DNA of 64,000 bases from Candidatus Vecturithrix granuli (GTDB taxonomy: Bacteria > Moduliflexota > Moduliflexia > Moduliflexales > Moduliflexaceae). Location of the stretch: contig DF820472.1 of the NCBI GenBank assembly GCA_000739535.1, positions 31,009 through 95,008 on the forward strand, written 5' to 3'. The translations under genes and the position numbers were made by a program. This document shows positions 9,926 through 19,277 of the stretch, piece after piece. Numbering within the stretch: position 1 is the first letter of the stretch; each line of letters opens with the position of its first letter. The notes beneath the pieces are model-generated. The model was not told where the DNA came from, searched no databases, and saw nothing but the letters and a program-made list of their open reading frames with translations.

Positions 9926-10051
9926 AATCGATCATTTTCATTATACCAGGTAAGCGTCAGCTCATGACATTTCCTTGAAAATCCGGATAATTCTTATCCT
10001 GTCCTTTAGTAAGAAGGGCATTTAGAAGTCAATAAAAATTTTAAATTGATG

Positions 10052-12373
10052 TCACAGAGTGAGTTTCATGTAGTAACGAGGCAGTAACTGCGTCAGACGT
10101 TGAATGCTGTTTAAAATGACAAAACGCCGGTCCGGGAACATGAGTTCCAGGTCGCTGCGGGTATTTTCCAGAGTTGACAGACAAAAGGTGACAATCCCCT
10201 GCCGCTTATTTTCCAGGCAGGCCATTCTGACATCATGCTGAGCGTAACGGGTTTGAGGACTGTAATCGTGATCTAACGGTTTGCCGTCGGTAATCAGAAT
10301 AATCAATTTTTGCAGCCGCTCAACCTGTTGTAAACGGTAGCCGCTATGGCGCAAGGCCGCACCCATACGGGTGCTGCTCATGGGTTGCGCTGAGAGGACA
10401 CGCGACATATTCTTGTGATCCCAGACGTCGCGAAAATCTTTAAAGATTAGAAACTCGCAATGCTCCCGTCCCTGACTGCTAAATCCGCAAATCGCAAATT
10501 GATCATCTAAGGCTGCCAGCCCGTTGCCAAACACAAGCGCGGCCTGTTTTTCAATTTCGATCACTTTCCGGTCGTTCACCATTTCTCCGGTTGAGCCGCT
10601 GATATCCAACAACAGCAGCACCGCAACATCACGTTTACTGATCAGGGGTTTTTCAAAGAACTGCACGGGCGGGCAGGGTTCGCGCTTTGAAGCGATCACA
10701 TAATTGATCAGCAAATCAGGATTAATATCATCCCCTTCCGGCAGGCGTTTCTCTTTGCGGGCGTTCTGCGGTTTTAATAACTCAAAGACGCGCCGAATTT
10801 TGTGGCCTTCTGTCTGCGCATCCGCCGGAATCGGTCGCATACTCATGAAGGGAATCTCGCGTTCATATACGGAACAATAGCGAGGATGATAGGCGTTTCT
10901 TTCCTGACTCCACTCATCATAAGCATAACAGCCGGGCGCAATTTCACTGCGAACAGTCTGTTCAGCGGGATGAAAAACCGGGTTTCTGTCAGAAACCCGG
11001 TTTTTGAAGGCATCCTCCCGCTCTGATCGCTGAACCTTGCGGGGTTTTCCGTCTTGTTTCATCACAGCAATCTCTTCATCAGACGGAGCCAGGCTGACAG
11101 AAACAGGATAAAAAAAGTCCGGCAAAAATGGCAGCGGACGCAGCAGATCCTCATCCAAATCAGGATATTCTGATAGAAAAAGCACGGCGTCGGCGTTTGA
11201 CAATAATTCCGCCGTATGAAATACGCTGCATGATTGGCCTGCAAGTTCGCGGAGCAATCGAACAGAGGCATTGACAGCGGCTTTTTGGGCGGCAACAACG
11301 TCAAAAAACAGTTGTTCTGCGCTTGAACGCACTGGTGGATGGCGTTCATATTCGCTGCGAATCCCAAAATCAAGTAAACGCCGGCTCCCGGGCCAGCGTT
11401 CATGGATGGCGTGTAACACCCGGGCATATTCGAGCACTTGAAAGAGATTCTGTCTTAGAACAACATCGCCAGCCAGCACAGCCGCAGTTCTGTAGTCAAC
11501 ATGACCGTGAACGCAGGCAAAACTCTTGAAGGCAAACATGCCGGCTGCCACAATCGCCTGGAGCAGATACCAGGTTCTATTCGTCGCGGCTGAAGTAAAA
11601 TACCGGATTCTTGCGGGAAGATAGGTCTGGCGCGCCAGACACATCATGGATGGACGACGCAGCATGAATTTGTGTGAAGGCAACTCTCCTATGGGAAGAA
11701 CGGCGATTTTTTGACCGGTCAGGGCAAATAACAAAGTTTCTAAATGCGTATCAATCTCAGGCAAGCGACATTCACGGGTGAGCGTCGCCATCGCGGCGTC
11801 GCAATCCGGCAGCGTCGCTTCGAGAAAATGTTGAGCCAGGCGTTCATTGATCTCATAATAACTCAGCCCTTCCTCAATGTACAGGTCTAACTCTTTCGGA
11901 GTCAACCGTTTTACGATAAGGTGCGCGCCTTGAAGAAAGGCAAAAGCCAGGTTCGGATCGATTAACAGCAGGCGTCTGAACCAGTTGAGCACATGCTGAA
12001 TGTGAGCGGGCGATGAACCGAAATCTCCACGGGCAAAGGCGTAAAAATATGAAGACGCCCGGGCAGGTTGAATCTCGGCAAATCGAATGCCTTGCTCGAC
12101 AAGATCCTCAAACAGCGCGGGAATATCCAGAAGCCAAGTCATGTCCGGCGCAAAGGTTTTCAGAAATTTATGCAGCACAGCTTGAAAATGATCGCGTTCA
12201 GCCGCCTCAAGCTGCCGGAGTACTTCACGCAGAAACGACGGTCGCTCTTCTTCCATCTCCTCGTATTCCAGGAGCAAACAACAAGTGCTCAGCAGGTGTT
12301 CTCGATAGGCCCAATACATAGAATTTTTCAGAAAGCAGAGAATGTGTAAGCATTCATTGTGAATCCGCCTCAT
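10052..12373 (-). CDS. VWA-domain protein, CbbO/NorD-like
   Basis: The protein is about 774 residues from the first ATG, which overlaps the end of the AAA ATPase gene by 20 bases. Internal ATGs at 12319 or 12256 are possible starts. The N-terminal ~500 residues are helical and unassigned. The C-terminal VWA domain begins near residue 585 and has a MIDAS motif DISGS (~590-594), SSTRMG and LIILITDGKP. This matches the CbbO/NorD class that works with a CbbQ/NorQ AAA+ ATPase as a metal-dependent chaperone or activase; that ATPase lies directly upstream. No Rubisco or nitric-oxide reductase is visible, so the client is unknown. A perfect palindrome lies in frame in the linker (10973-11005). The neighbouring BatC and BatD-E genes suggest an envelope role. 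Confidence 0.85.
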   Translation of the reverse strand: MRRIHNECLHILCFLKNSMYWAYREHLLSTCCLLLEYEEMEEERPSFLREVLRQLEAAERDHFQAVLHKFLKTFAPDMTWLLDIPALFEDLVEQGIRFAEIQPARASSYFYAFARGDFGSSPAHIQHVLNWFRRLLLIDPNLAFAFLQGAHLIVKRLTPKELDLYIEEGLSYYEINERLAQHFLEATLPDCDAAMATLTRECRLPEIDTHLETLLFALTGQKIAVLPIGELPSHKFMLRRPSMMCLARQTYLPARIRYFTSAATNRTWYLLQAIVAAGMFAFKSFACVHGHVDYRTAAVLAGDVVLRQNLFQVLEYARVLHAIHERWPGSRRLLDFGIRSEYERHPPVRSSAEQLFFDVVAAQKAAVNASVRLLRELAGQSCSVFHTAELLSNADAVLFLSEYPDLDEDLLRPLPFLPDFFYPVSVSLAPSDEEIAVMKQDGKPRKVQRSEREDAFKNRVSDRNPVFHPAEQTVRSEIAPGCYAYDEWSQERNAYHPRYCSVYEREIPFMSMRPIPADAQTEGHKIRRVFELLKPQNARKEKRLPEGDDINPDLLINYVIASKREPCPPVQFFEKPLISKRDVAVLLLLDISGSTGEMVNDRKVIEIEKQAALVFGNGLAALDDQFAICGFSSQGREHCEFLIFKDFRDVWDHKNMSRVLSAQPMSSTRMGAALRHSGYRLQQVERLQKLIILITDGKPLDHDYSPQTRYAQHDVRMACLENKRQGIVTFCLSTLENTRSDLELMFPDRRFVILNSIQRLTQLLPRYYMKLTL
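10973..11005. repeat. Perfect palindrome inside a coding sequence
   Basis: Arms of 16 bp (aaaaaccgggtttctg at 10973-10988 and its exact complement at 10990-11005) are separated by one base. The element is inside the VWA gene, around codons 457-467, and encodes an NRVSDRNPVF-type linker. Related hairpins with the core cccgggtt occur between genes at 61128-61160. A repeat element therefore seems to have entered an interdomain linker without breaking the frame. Confidence 0.85.
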
Positions 12374-13238
12374 CTGAAGTATGAATGTTCTCTCTCTGGG
12401 CAGCCAACTTCAACGATTCCTCTGCCAGGAAATCTCCGAAATAGAGTTTGATAATATCTACAATTGACGTTCGGATTTCCTGGTCGTCCGTCAAGGTATG
12501 GCTGATCGCGCTGAGGCAAGCGGTATAAGGCGATAATCCCTGTTGGATCAATCGCCCGACATACACGAGCAAGCGCGTGCTCACGCCTTCATCCAGGCCA
12601 TAACCTTTGAGTTGGCGAATATTCGCGCCCATTTCAGCCATTCTGCGGCTCATCTCGGCGGAAAGGCCGGATTCACTTTGGATAATGCTCGTTTCGACTT
12701 CAACACCTGGATAATCGAATAATAAGCTGGTAAAGCGTTGTTTTGTCGAAGGTTTCAGATCTTTGACGATACTCTGGTATCCAGGGTTATAGCTTAACAC
12801 CATCATGAAATCCGGGTGCGCGCGCACGACCTCGCCGGTTTTATCAATATACAACATGCGACGGTCATCTGTCAAGGAATGGATGATGACTACCGTATCT
12901 TTGCGGGCTTCGACAATTTCATCCAGATAACAGATGCCGCCGTAGCGCACGGCCAGCGTTAAGGGGCCGTCATACCACACGGTTTCATCGTCTTTCCAGA
13001 GATAACGCCCGACCAGATCGCCGGCGGTCAGATCTTCGTGACAGGACACTGTGATAAGCGGCAGTTGTAATTGATAGGCCATGTATTCGATAAAGCGCGT
13101 TTTGCCGCAACCGGTCGGCCCTTTCAGAATTAAAGGAATGCGGCTTTGAAAGGCGGCTCGAAAAACGTGTTCTTCATCACGTTGAGAAATATAATTCGGG
13201 CGTTCTGGAATCGCAAATTGTCGGATAATCTCTTGCAT
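12354..13238 (-). CDS. MoxR-type AAA+ ATPase, NorQ/CbbQ-like
   Basis: The 294-residue ATPase starts at ATG 13238, with an AGGAG-type site upstream at a rather long spacing; ATG 13253 is the alternative. Walker A is GPTGCGKT (residues 40-47), Walker B is ICYLDE (102-107), and sensor/arginine features follow (MVLSYNPGYQ, KPSTKQRF). The C-terminal part resembles the CbbQ_C segment (STRLLVYVGRLI). Family knowledge: these ATPases pair with VWA proteins to remodel or load metal into client enzymes. The gene ends 20 bases inside the downstream VWA gene, which implies translational coupling. The family call is firm; the client is unknown. Confidence 0.9.
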   Translation of the reverse strand: MQEIIRQFAIPERPNYISQRDEEHVFRAAFQSRIPLILKGPTGCGKTRFIEYMAYQLQLPLITVSCHEDLTAGDLVGRYLWKDDETVWYDGPLTLAVRYGGICYLDEIVEARKDTVVIIHSLTDDRRMLYIDKTGEVVRAHPDFMMVLSYNPGYQSIVKDLKPSTKQRFTSLLFDYPGVEVETSIIQSESGLSAEMSRRMAEMGANIRQLKGYGLDEGVSTRLLVYVGRLIQQGLSPYTACLSAISHTLTDDQEIRTSIVDIIKLYFGDFLAEESLKLAAQRENIHTSDEADSQ

Positions 13239-13299
13239 GTTCAATCGTATCATCTCCTCTAAAATACAGAATGAAACTATGATTTCATTCCTGTAAACA

Positions 13300-14400
13300 T
13301 CATAGTTCGGGCAGTACCTGTAAATCGGCTGATTTATGAGAATTGTCCCCCGGGATTTTTTCGGCAATCGTGCGCCGAATTTCAGCTTCGATTTGGGCAA
13401 AAATGGTCTGCTGATTGAATTGGGAACACCCCCGTTCATAGCCGTTGCGAGCCAGAATTTCACGTTGCTGAGAATCCTGAATCAACAATCGAATCGCCTG
13501 TTCCAGGTCGTCGAGCCTGTACGGGTCAACCAGGAGGCCGCTGACCCCATGTTCCACCAATTCAGGAGTTCCCCCGACATGCGAGGCAATCACGGCACAG
13601 CACATCCCCATATATTCGACCAAAGCATAACTTAAACCTTCATCGGTAGAATATAACAGGCCAACATCTTTATCGGGCAGAAATTCATAGGGGTTGACCT
13701 GTCCTGCAAAAAAAACTCGTTGTTCCAGGTGCAATTTTCGCGTAAGTGTCTGTAATGCTTCCATTTCAGGCCCAAACCCGCCGATATGTAATTCCCAGGA
13801 ACAATCCTGAAGCCGATGAAAAACCTGCAAGATTTTATCCACCTGTTTACGCGGGGTGAGCTTCGCAACAATTGCAAATTTCACCACCGGATTCTGCGGA
13901 AGCGAAAAGGGGGGAGGGACAAGCGCGTTATGGAACCAGCGTAGTTTACTTTGTAAAAATTCATAGCGAGAAAAATGATCGTACAGGCTTTGTGAAGGAA
14001 CAAACACCCGATCTACCAGGAGTGTGTACAGGAGTCTATCTTTCAGCGTATTTTTTAAATCTCTCACAATTCCCAGGCGATTAATATGCACGATACCGCT
14101 GAGTCTGGCGGCTACACCTGCGGTGCAAAGATCTTTCGAAACATTTGTCACAACCGCCTCGGTCTGTTGGGTATGAAAGAAATGGTAAAACCAGGCGATG
14201 GTAGCAGGGGAAAAATCAAGGCCAAAATGAAGCGGCACGCAGGGTAGGCGGCGTTTCTCACATTCTTCGATCAGGGCATCCTTGCGGCGGCAGACCAGTG
14301 CAACCTGATGTCCGCGCTGCGCGAGAAAAGTTCCCAGTTCCAACATCCAGGTTTTAATGCCGCCCCAGCTTTTTGTGGAATTGACAAACACAATGTTCAT
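13300..14400 (-). CDS. GT4-type (GT-B fold) glycosyltransferase
   Basis: The 366-residue protein starts at ATG 14400 (MNIVFVNSTKSWGGI). A TTG 15 bases upstream would overlap the previous stop. The N-terminal domain has the Gly-rich loop SWGGIKTWMLELG. The C-terminal domain has a nucleotide-sugar binding pattern (AIVAKLTPRKQVDKIL, then EGLSYALVEYMGMCCAVIAS with the E-x7-E region), typical of family GT4. Such enzymes transfer sugars to envelope polysaccharide or lipid acceptors in the cytoplasm. It lies between ftcD and the AAA ATPase without other polysaccharide genes, so the acceptor cannot be inferred. Confidence 0.87.
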   Translation of the reverse strand: MNIVFVNSTKSWGGIKTWMLELGTFLAQRGHQVALVCRRKDALIEECEKRRLPCVPLHFGLDFSPATIAWFYHFFHTQQTEAVVTNVSKDLCTAGVAARLSGIVHINRLGIVRDLKNTLKDRLLYTLLVDRVFVPSQSLYDHFSRYEFLQSKLRWFHNALVPPPFSLPQNPVVKFAIVAKLTPRKQVDKILQVFHRLQDCSWELHIGGFGPEMEALQTLTRKLHLEQRVFFAGQVNPYEFLPDKDVGLLYSTDEGLSYALVEYMGMCCAVIASHVGGTPELVEHGVSGLLVDPYRLDDLEQAIRLLIQDSQQREILARNGYERGCSQFNQQTIFAQIEAEIRRTIAEKIPGDNSHKSADLQVLPEL

Positions 14401-14411
14401 ATTTTTGATCG

Positions 14412-15935
14412 TCAAACTGAAGCCGAAATTTTTTCTAAAATTTGATCGCCAAGCGTCTCCGCTGTCTGACGGATTTGTTCGACTTGCCCGGCAAGCCGGT
14501 GAATAAAATCGGCGTCGGTGATTGAACCGAGGTTGATCTTGACATTCAGAGCAGCCCCCTCAATAGCGGCTTTTGCAAGGTGTACAGCGCAGCCGGCGTC
14601 GGTAATGGCACTTGGATTCCCTTTTTGTACCAGCGTTTCGGCAAATTTAATAATTTCCAATGCCTGCTGCATGACTTCTAAAGGTGTTTCTGCGGCTTTT
14701 TGCAGGGCGCGCTGAATCGCTTCCCGACGCATCGCTTGCTCTGCCTCTGTGGTTTTCGACAGCTTATAGGCATCCATCACCGCATTGAAGGCGAAAGTGT
14801 CCTCAGTCATCAGCCGTTGCAAGTTAGTCTGGATTTGCTGCGCCTTGATACGAACGATCCCAATTTCTTCAGCCACCTCTGCAAATTTTTTCTTCCCCAG
14901 GGTCAAATTGCACACCATCGTTGCCAGAGCCGCTGCTAAAGCTCCAGCCAGGGCAGACGCACTGCCGCCGCCGGGCGCAGGGCTGTCTGACGCCAGTTCT
15001 TCCAAAAAGACCAGTTCCGGGGTTTGCTCTCCGATGACCTGCGCGACTTTTTGTTCAATAATCTGTTCCTGGCTGAAATTTCTGATCTGTAACATCTCAA
15101 CTGCCGCATCCACTAGAGCCTCTTGCGGTACCAGGCCGACAATTTCACTTTCCAGAATTTCAACGCCGGCCGCCGCAGCTTTTTCCTGAATGGCTTGATA
15201 GACCGTAGCTAAAGAGGTCACAGTATAATTGACCAGATTCATGGAAATCTGAACCATGCTGCGATCTGCTAAATCAAAGCCCAACGCTTTGACACATGGG
15301 AAACCGCCGCTGGACTCGCGGATTTCTTTGGCAATTCGTTTCGCCAGATCGATATCCTGAGAATCAAGGTTAACATTATAAGCCACCAGGAAAAAACGAG
15401 CCCCAATAGCTGTGGCGCCGGCAGTCGGATGAATTTTGTCAGGTCCGTAATCAGGAGTACGATCCGGGTTTTTTCCAATCTCTTCGCGTAAACCTTCAAA
15501 TTGACCTTTCCGCACCTGCGCCAGATTTTTCCGTTCCGGACGAATGGCGGCGTCTTCATACAAAAATACCGGAATCTGTAATTCCTCGCCAACCCGTTTG
15601 CCAAGCTCCTGCGCTAAGCGGACGCATTCTTCCGTGCTCACGTTTTCCAACGGAATAAACGGCACCACGTCGGTTGCACCCATGCGCGGGTGTTCGCCGC
15701 GGTGCTGATTCAAATCAATCAGTTCCGCAGCTTTTTTGATCATCCGAAACGTGGCTTCTTTGGTAGCTTCAAGTTCACCGACCAGCGTCACAACCGTCCG
15801 GTTATGATCCGCATCCATTTCTTGATCCAGCAGAAAGACGCCGGGAATGGCATTGACTTGACTTACGATGGCTTCGATAATTTCAGGCCGGCGTCCTTCG
15901 CTGAAATTCGGGACGCACTCGACAAGTTTTCTCAT
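14412..15935 (-). CDS. ftcD: Glutamate formimidoyltransferase / formimidoyl-THF cyclodeaminase
   Basis: The 507-residue bifunctional enzyme starts at ATG 15935, preceded by AGGAG. The N-terminal formiminotransferase domain (to ~300) begins KLVECVPNFSEGRR and contains GEHPRMGATDVVPF, with the expected catalytic His region. The C-terminal cyclodeaminase domain (from ~315) has SPAPGGGSASALAGALAAAL. It moves the formimino group of formiminoglutamate to tetrahydrofolate and then releases ammonia, giving 5,10-methenyl-THF: the last step of one histidine-degradation route and a folate one-carbon entry. No hut genes are adjacent. Length and domain order match the fused form seen in animals and several bacteria. 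Confidence 0.95.
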   Translation of the reverse strand: MRKLVECVPNFSEGRRPEIIEAIVSQVNAIPGVFLLDQEMDADHNRTVVTLVGELEATKEATFRMIKKAAELIDLNQHRGEHPRMGATDVVPFIPLENVSTEECVRLAQELGKRVGEELQIPVFLYEDAAIRPERKNLAQVRKGQFEGLREEIGKNPDRTPDYGPDKIHPTAGATAIGARFFLVAYNVNLDSQDIDLAKRIAKEIRESSGGFPCVKALGFDLADRSMVQISMNLVNYTVTSLATVYQAIQEKAAAAGVEILESEIVGLVPQEALVDAAVEMLQIRNFSQEQIIEQKVAQVIGEQTPELVFLEELASDSPAPGGGSASALAGALAAALATMVCNLTLGKKKFAEVAEEIGIVRIKAQQIQTNLQRLMTEDTFAFNAVMDAYKLSKTTEAEQAMRREAIQRALQKAAETPLEVMQQALEIIKFAETLVQKGNPSAITDAGCAVHLAKAAIEGAALNVKINLGSITDADFIHRLAGQVEQIRQTAETLGDQILEKISASV

Positions 15936-15967
15936 GATCGTTTTTCTCCTATACAAATCCCACGTTT

Positions 15968-16014
15968 GTAGTAAACGCTTCAGCGTTTTTTAAGGCCGCT
16001 AAAGCGACTACTAC
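15968..16014. repeat. Palindromic repeat, gtagtagtcgctttagcg family
   Basis: Arms at 15968-15985 and 15997-16014 match with three differences (gtagtaaacgcttcagcg and the complement of cgctaaagcgactactac). The same family is found at 45029-45109 and 59508-59560, always between genes. Confidence 0.78.
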
Positions 16015-16030
16015 GAGCCAGATGTTGAAT

Positions 16031-17485
16031 TCACTGCGTAAAAATAATCTGCGGCACTTTTACATAGCGGTTATCGCCCGGGTGTAATTGAATCAGGTCG
16101 CAGGCGTCGTCATTAATCAAGTGTTTCGCCGATTGAGAGGCGATTGAGAAATAGGTCAATAGTTCTGCCAGGCCGTTTTCGAGCGGGTATTGGTCGAGAA
16201 TTTCGGCCAATGTCACCTGGCGTTTCTGATTGAGCCGCAGCGTAATGCGTTGGAGCAGAGTTTCTTTGTTTATTTCAAATTGACTCAATAATCGTCTGAA
16301 ATCAGCCTGTTCCAGGGCATTGCTCCCGATTTCCGTCGGATGATTGTCAAATTCCGCTTCCTGCGGCTCTTCGCCTAAGGGACGCTCCATTAACAATTGA
16401 ATAAAGGGACTGCCTTCGATTTCAATAAACTGATCGGCGTTAGGCGGTTCATTCAAGACTTTCAAGGCATAACGTTTAATCTCGCCGATGAGTTCGATTG
16501 CGCGTTTGCGATCCAGTGTACTCTGACCGGAAAGAATGCGATTCAATTTTTCAACGAGCAGATGATTCGAATCAACCACTTTTTTGCCGGCTTCGAGCAG
16601 ATAAAATTTCATGTTATTCAGGAAAATATCTGAGGCGTCAAGCCGCCTGCGTTCCAATAAGTTATAAACGCTTTCAATTGCACGGTCCAGTTCTTCGCGC
16701 CGCGAACGATCCATGAGCACCTGCCAGAAGGTATAAAAACTGCGTCCCTGATCCGATTTTTTGAGGGCCTCCGATTCATCGAGCACATAGCTCAGAATTT
16801 CCCCTTTTTTCGCGTCTTTTTCCGCGTATTTTTCATAAATTTTCCTGACCAGATCGCGAAAATTCTGCTCGACTTGCCGGAAATCCGCCAGCAATTCTTT
16901 AGCCGAACGGTTGATTTCGTAAAAGCGTTCTTTGACCTGCGTATCGTTAAACGCCCGCGCCACGCCCGAGGCCTCAATCTCTCGAATCTGCAGGTCAATT
17001 TCGGCTCTCTTTTTCTCCAAAACTGCCAGTTTTTGCTCCGGGTCTTCCATGCTGTTTTCGATAAGTTCTTTGACTTTGCGCAAAATATCGAGAAACATGG
17101 ATTCCGTACCGACAAACTCTTTTTGCGCCAAATCTTGCAGCCATTGAATCACTTTTTCCGTATAGGGCGTGAGTTCGTGCACATCTATGCCTTTTTCATC
17201 AGGATACTTGTGCAAGTAATTCTGGTCGTCCGCGCACCAGGTTTCAAGATAGTATTTGGCTCTGAGCGTGAAATCGTCAATTTCAGCCAACTCTTCTTCA
17301 GTCGAACTCAAAAATTCCAGATAATCGGCGAGTTTATCTACCAATTCGTAATTCGGAATCGTCAGGCGGTGTGTTTCTTTAAATTCTTTGTAGAGGAAGC
17401 TGATGATCAGCGGGGCGTTTTTGGCCCGCAATAATTTTACTCCTGGTGAATTTGAGAGCATGGTTTGTAATTGTTCGTAATTCAT
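16031..17485 (-). CDS. jetA: Orphan JetA (DUF3375), Wadjet kleisin-type subunit
   Basis: The 484-residue protein starts at ATG 17485, with AAGGA six bases upstream. Family-typical segments run the full length: LLRAKNAPLIISFLYKEF near the N-terminus, EFVGTESMFLDIL, KKSDQGRSFYTFWQVLMD in the middle and VPQIIFTQ at the end. The middle (~150-240) is charged and probably coiled coil. JetA is the MukF/kleisin-like subunit of the Wadjet condensin JetABCD, which loops and cleaves plasmid DNA. JetB (DUF4194), JetC (SMC-like ATPase) and JetD (nuclease) would normally follow directly; here ftcD follows instead. Nothing suggests decay of this gene itself. It may act with a distant jetBCD, or have been retained alone. 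Confidence 0.87.
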   Translation of the reverse strand: MNYEQLQTMLSNSPGVKLLRAKNAPLIISFLYKEFKETHRLTIPNYELVDKLADYLEFLSSTEEELAEIDDFTLRAKYYLETWCADDQNYLHKYPDEKGIDVHELTPYTEKVIQWLQDLAQKEFVGTESMFLDILRKVKELIENSMEDPEQKLAVLEKKRAEIDLQIREIEASGVARAFNDTQVKERFYEINRSAKELLADFRQVEQNFRDLVRKIYEKYAEKDAKKGEILSYVLDESEALKKSDQGRSFYTFWQVLMDRSRREELDRAIESVYNLLERRRLDASDIFLNNMKFYLLEAGKKVVDSNHLLVEKLNRILSGQSTLDRKRAIELIGEIKRYALKVLNEPPNADQFIEIEGSPFIQLLMERPLGEEPQEAEFDNHPTEIGSNALEQADFRRLLSQFEINKETLLQRITLRLNQKRQVTLAEILDQYPLENGLAELLTYFSIASQSAKHLINDDACDLIQLHPGDNRYVKVPQIIFTQ

Positions 17486-17995
17486 GCACGGTCCTTCAAT
17501 AAATTTCATGCAAAGACGCAAAGAATGCCAAAAATACTCAAGCTCGATATTGACAATTGTTTCGGGAAATCCGCTTCACTCCATTCCCGAAACAACAAAC
17601 AAGGTATCTCTGGATGTCCAATAAAAAAGTCAATAAATTAAGATCTATGGCAGCAAAATAAGCGAAGGCACGATATTCCCACGCCTGATGGATAAGGCTA
17701 AAGACTGGTCAAGCAAAGGATGATCGCAACTCCAACGCCCTGTCACGCTCTCGTCTCCTGAAATTCCCATTTCACGGGCAAACTGACTTCTCTTTACACG
17801 AGCTTTCGTTGTACTATTCTTAATAGAAGATGGACACTGCCAGTTAGCAGCGATTTGGGGAAGGTTCTAAACGGAAGCACTATGTCACATGAATCACCAA
17901 ACCTTAATAGCGGCCTGGTATGTTAAAATTACGGCGCGTCCCCAAAATCCATTACATGGCTTTTCTATCGAAAGTTACGTACGGCTATGTGACCA
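17486..17995. other. Gene-free stretch
   Basis: No convincing coding sequence is present. The only structure seen is a 12-bp inverted repeat (ttgtttcgggaa at 17557-17568 and its complement at 17584-17595), sharing its core with the hairpin at 6267-6317. Promoter sequences for the minus-strand jetA would be expected here, but I could not pick a clear pair of boxes. Confidence 0.5.
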
Positions 17996-19078
17996 CTACG
18001 AGGTCTGCGGCAACGAAGATCTCAGGAAATTCAACCAATTCGTGCTGAGTACTGCCTCACGAACCTCGGTAGGTACAACGGCTCCGACTTTATACAAATC
18101 AGCCACACTCTCGATTTCTGACGGACTTTCTTCAAGCCCAAAACCACCATCTAAATCAGAGCCTATTCCGACATGGTTCCAACTGCTGAGAGATGCAACA
18201 TAGATGGCATGCCGTCGCAGATGTTCGTCAAGTGTGACCGATATTGATGGATCGTGTTTCCAACAAGGCGCGAGAAAACCGCTATAGAGAGTAAGACCCA
18301 TTACGCCTCCCCGTCCGGCTATTGCCCGAATGACATCGTCACTCAAATGCCGATCCGTTGGCGTCAAGGCTTGTGCATTCGCATGGGATGCACAAACATG
18401 GGGGAATTTCAGATCGAGCCCTTGCCAAATCCCCTCTTCAGTAAGATGTGAAATATCCCAGATAAAGCCCAATTCTGCCATGTGCCTGAGCAAATCAACC
18501 CCTTCTGCGGTCAAGCCTCCCTGTTTGAATGTTGGACGACCTCCAGCGACGCCGATGCCATACCTTGTATCTCCAAACGTCAACCCGATTATTCGGAGAC
18601 CATGCTGCCACCATCGAGAGAGATCACCGACAGAAACAATCGGATCCCCTCCTTCCATAAGCAGGACTAACCCTGGCTTACGATCATCTTGCCATAGTTG
18701 CAAGTGATGATCGAGATCATATACCGATTTAAGGATCCGTATACGTCCTTGTTTTTCCCAATGCTCATACAGCGTAATCTGGGTAAACGCCTGGGCTTCG
18801 GCTTCTTCAGGGGTATGATAAATCGCCGATCGAGGTTCGAAATTTGCGCCAACGTCTGCGGCTAAGAAACCCGCGGTCACCGTGGCAAATGCGACACCTA
18901 TATTCCCTCTCTCAAGTTCAGAGAGGGAAACGGTCGCTTGCCGTGTCGTACGTTTTTCAACCATTCGTATTTCGGTCACGCTCAAAGTGAGGTCGCGTCC
19001 GAACAATGTCATATTTTCAGCTAAGTCGAGATGCGAATCTACAATAGGCAGATTATTCAATGATACACGTTCTTTCAT
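17996..19078 (-). CDS. Membrane dipeptidase family (peptidase M19)
   Basis: The 360-residue enzyme has the zinc-ligand pattern of renal dipeptidases: HLD in IVDSHLDLA (His16, Asp18), a glutamate in LLMEGGDP, histidines in DISHLTEEG and ASHANA, and Asp in GIGSDLDGG. The family hydrolyses dipeptides, including some with D-residues at the C-terminus, using two zinc ions. No signal peptide is visible (MKERVSLNNLPIVD), so the enzyme is probably cytoplasmic. A short AAGGA lies just before the ATG. It is monocistronic: a gene-free stretch lies downstream and a repeat-filled gap upstream. A role in recycling peptides is likely but not specific. Confidence 0.92.
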   Translation of the reverse strand: MKERVSLNNLPIVDSHLDLAENMTLFGRDLTLSVTEIRMVEKRTTRQATVSLSELERGNIGVAFATVTAGFLAADVGANFEPRSAIYHTPEEAEAQAFTQITLYEHWEKQGRIRILKSVYDLDHHLQLWQDDRKPGLVLLMEGGDPIVSVGDLSRWWQHGLRIIGLTFGDTRYGIGVAGGRPTFKQGGLTAEGVDLLRHMAELGFIWDISHLTEEGIWQGLDLKFPHVCASHANAQALTPTDRHLSDDVIRAIAGRGGVMGLTLYSGFLAPCWKHDPSISVTLDEHLRRHAIYVASLSSWNHVGIGSDLDGGFGLEESPSEIESVADLYKVGAVVPTEVREAVLSTNWLNFLRSSLPQTS

Positions 19079-19277
19079 GATCCTTCGATGTCATTACCGC
19101 CCTGGTTAGCTTTAGAGTGTTGCTGGGCATACCTTGATATGAAAGCAGCCTAACAATGGAATTATAAAGGTGACTGCACACTCTTTTTGGGTATCTACTG
19201 TGAGGTGCATATTGCGCATACTTATCATGTCAGGTGAGCGGGTAGGCTTATGAAAATTCTCAGGTAGTATAAAATTC

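Noticed and set aside
10052..13238. Rubisco activase CbbQO
   Set aside because: The protein pair is of this class, but no Rubisco genes are seen and the neighbours are Bat genes, so a specific Rubisco role is not supported.
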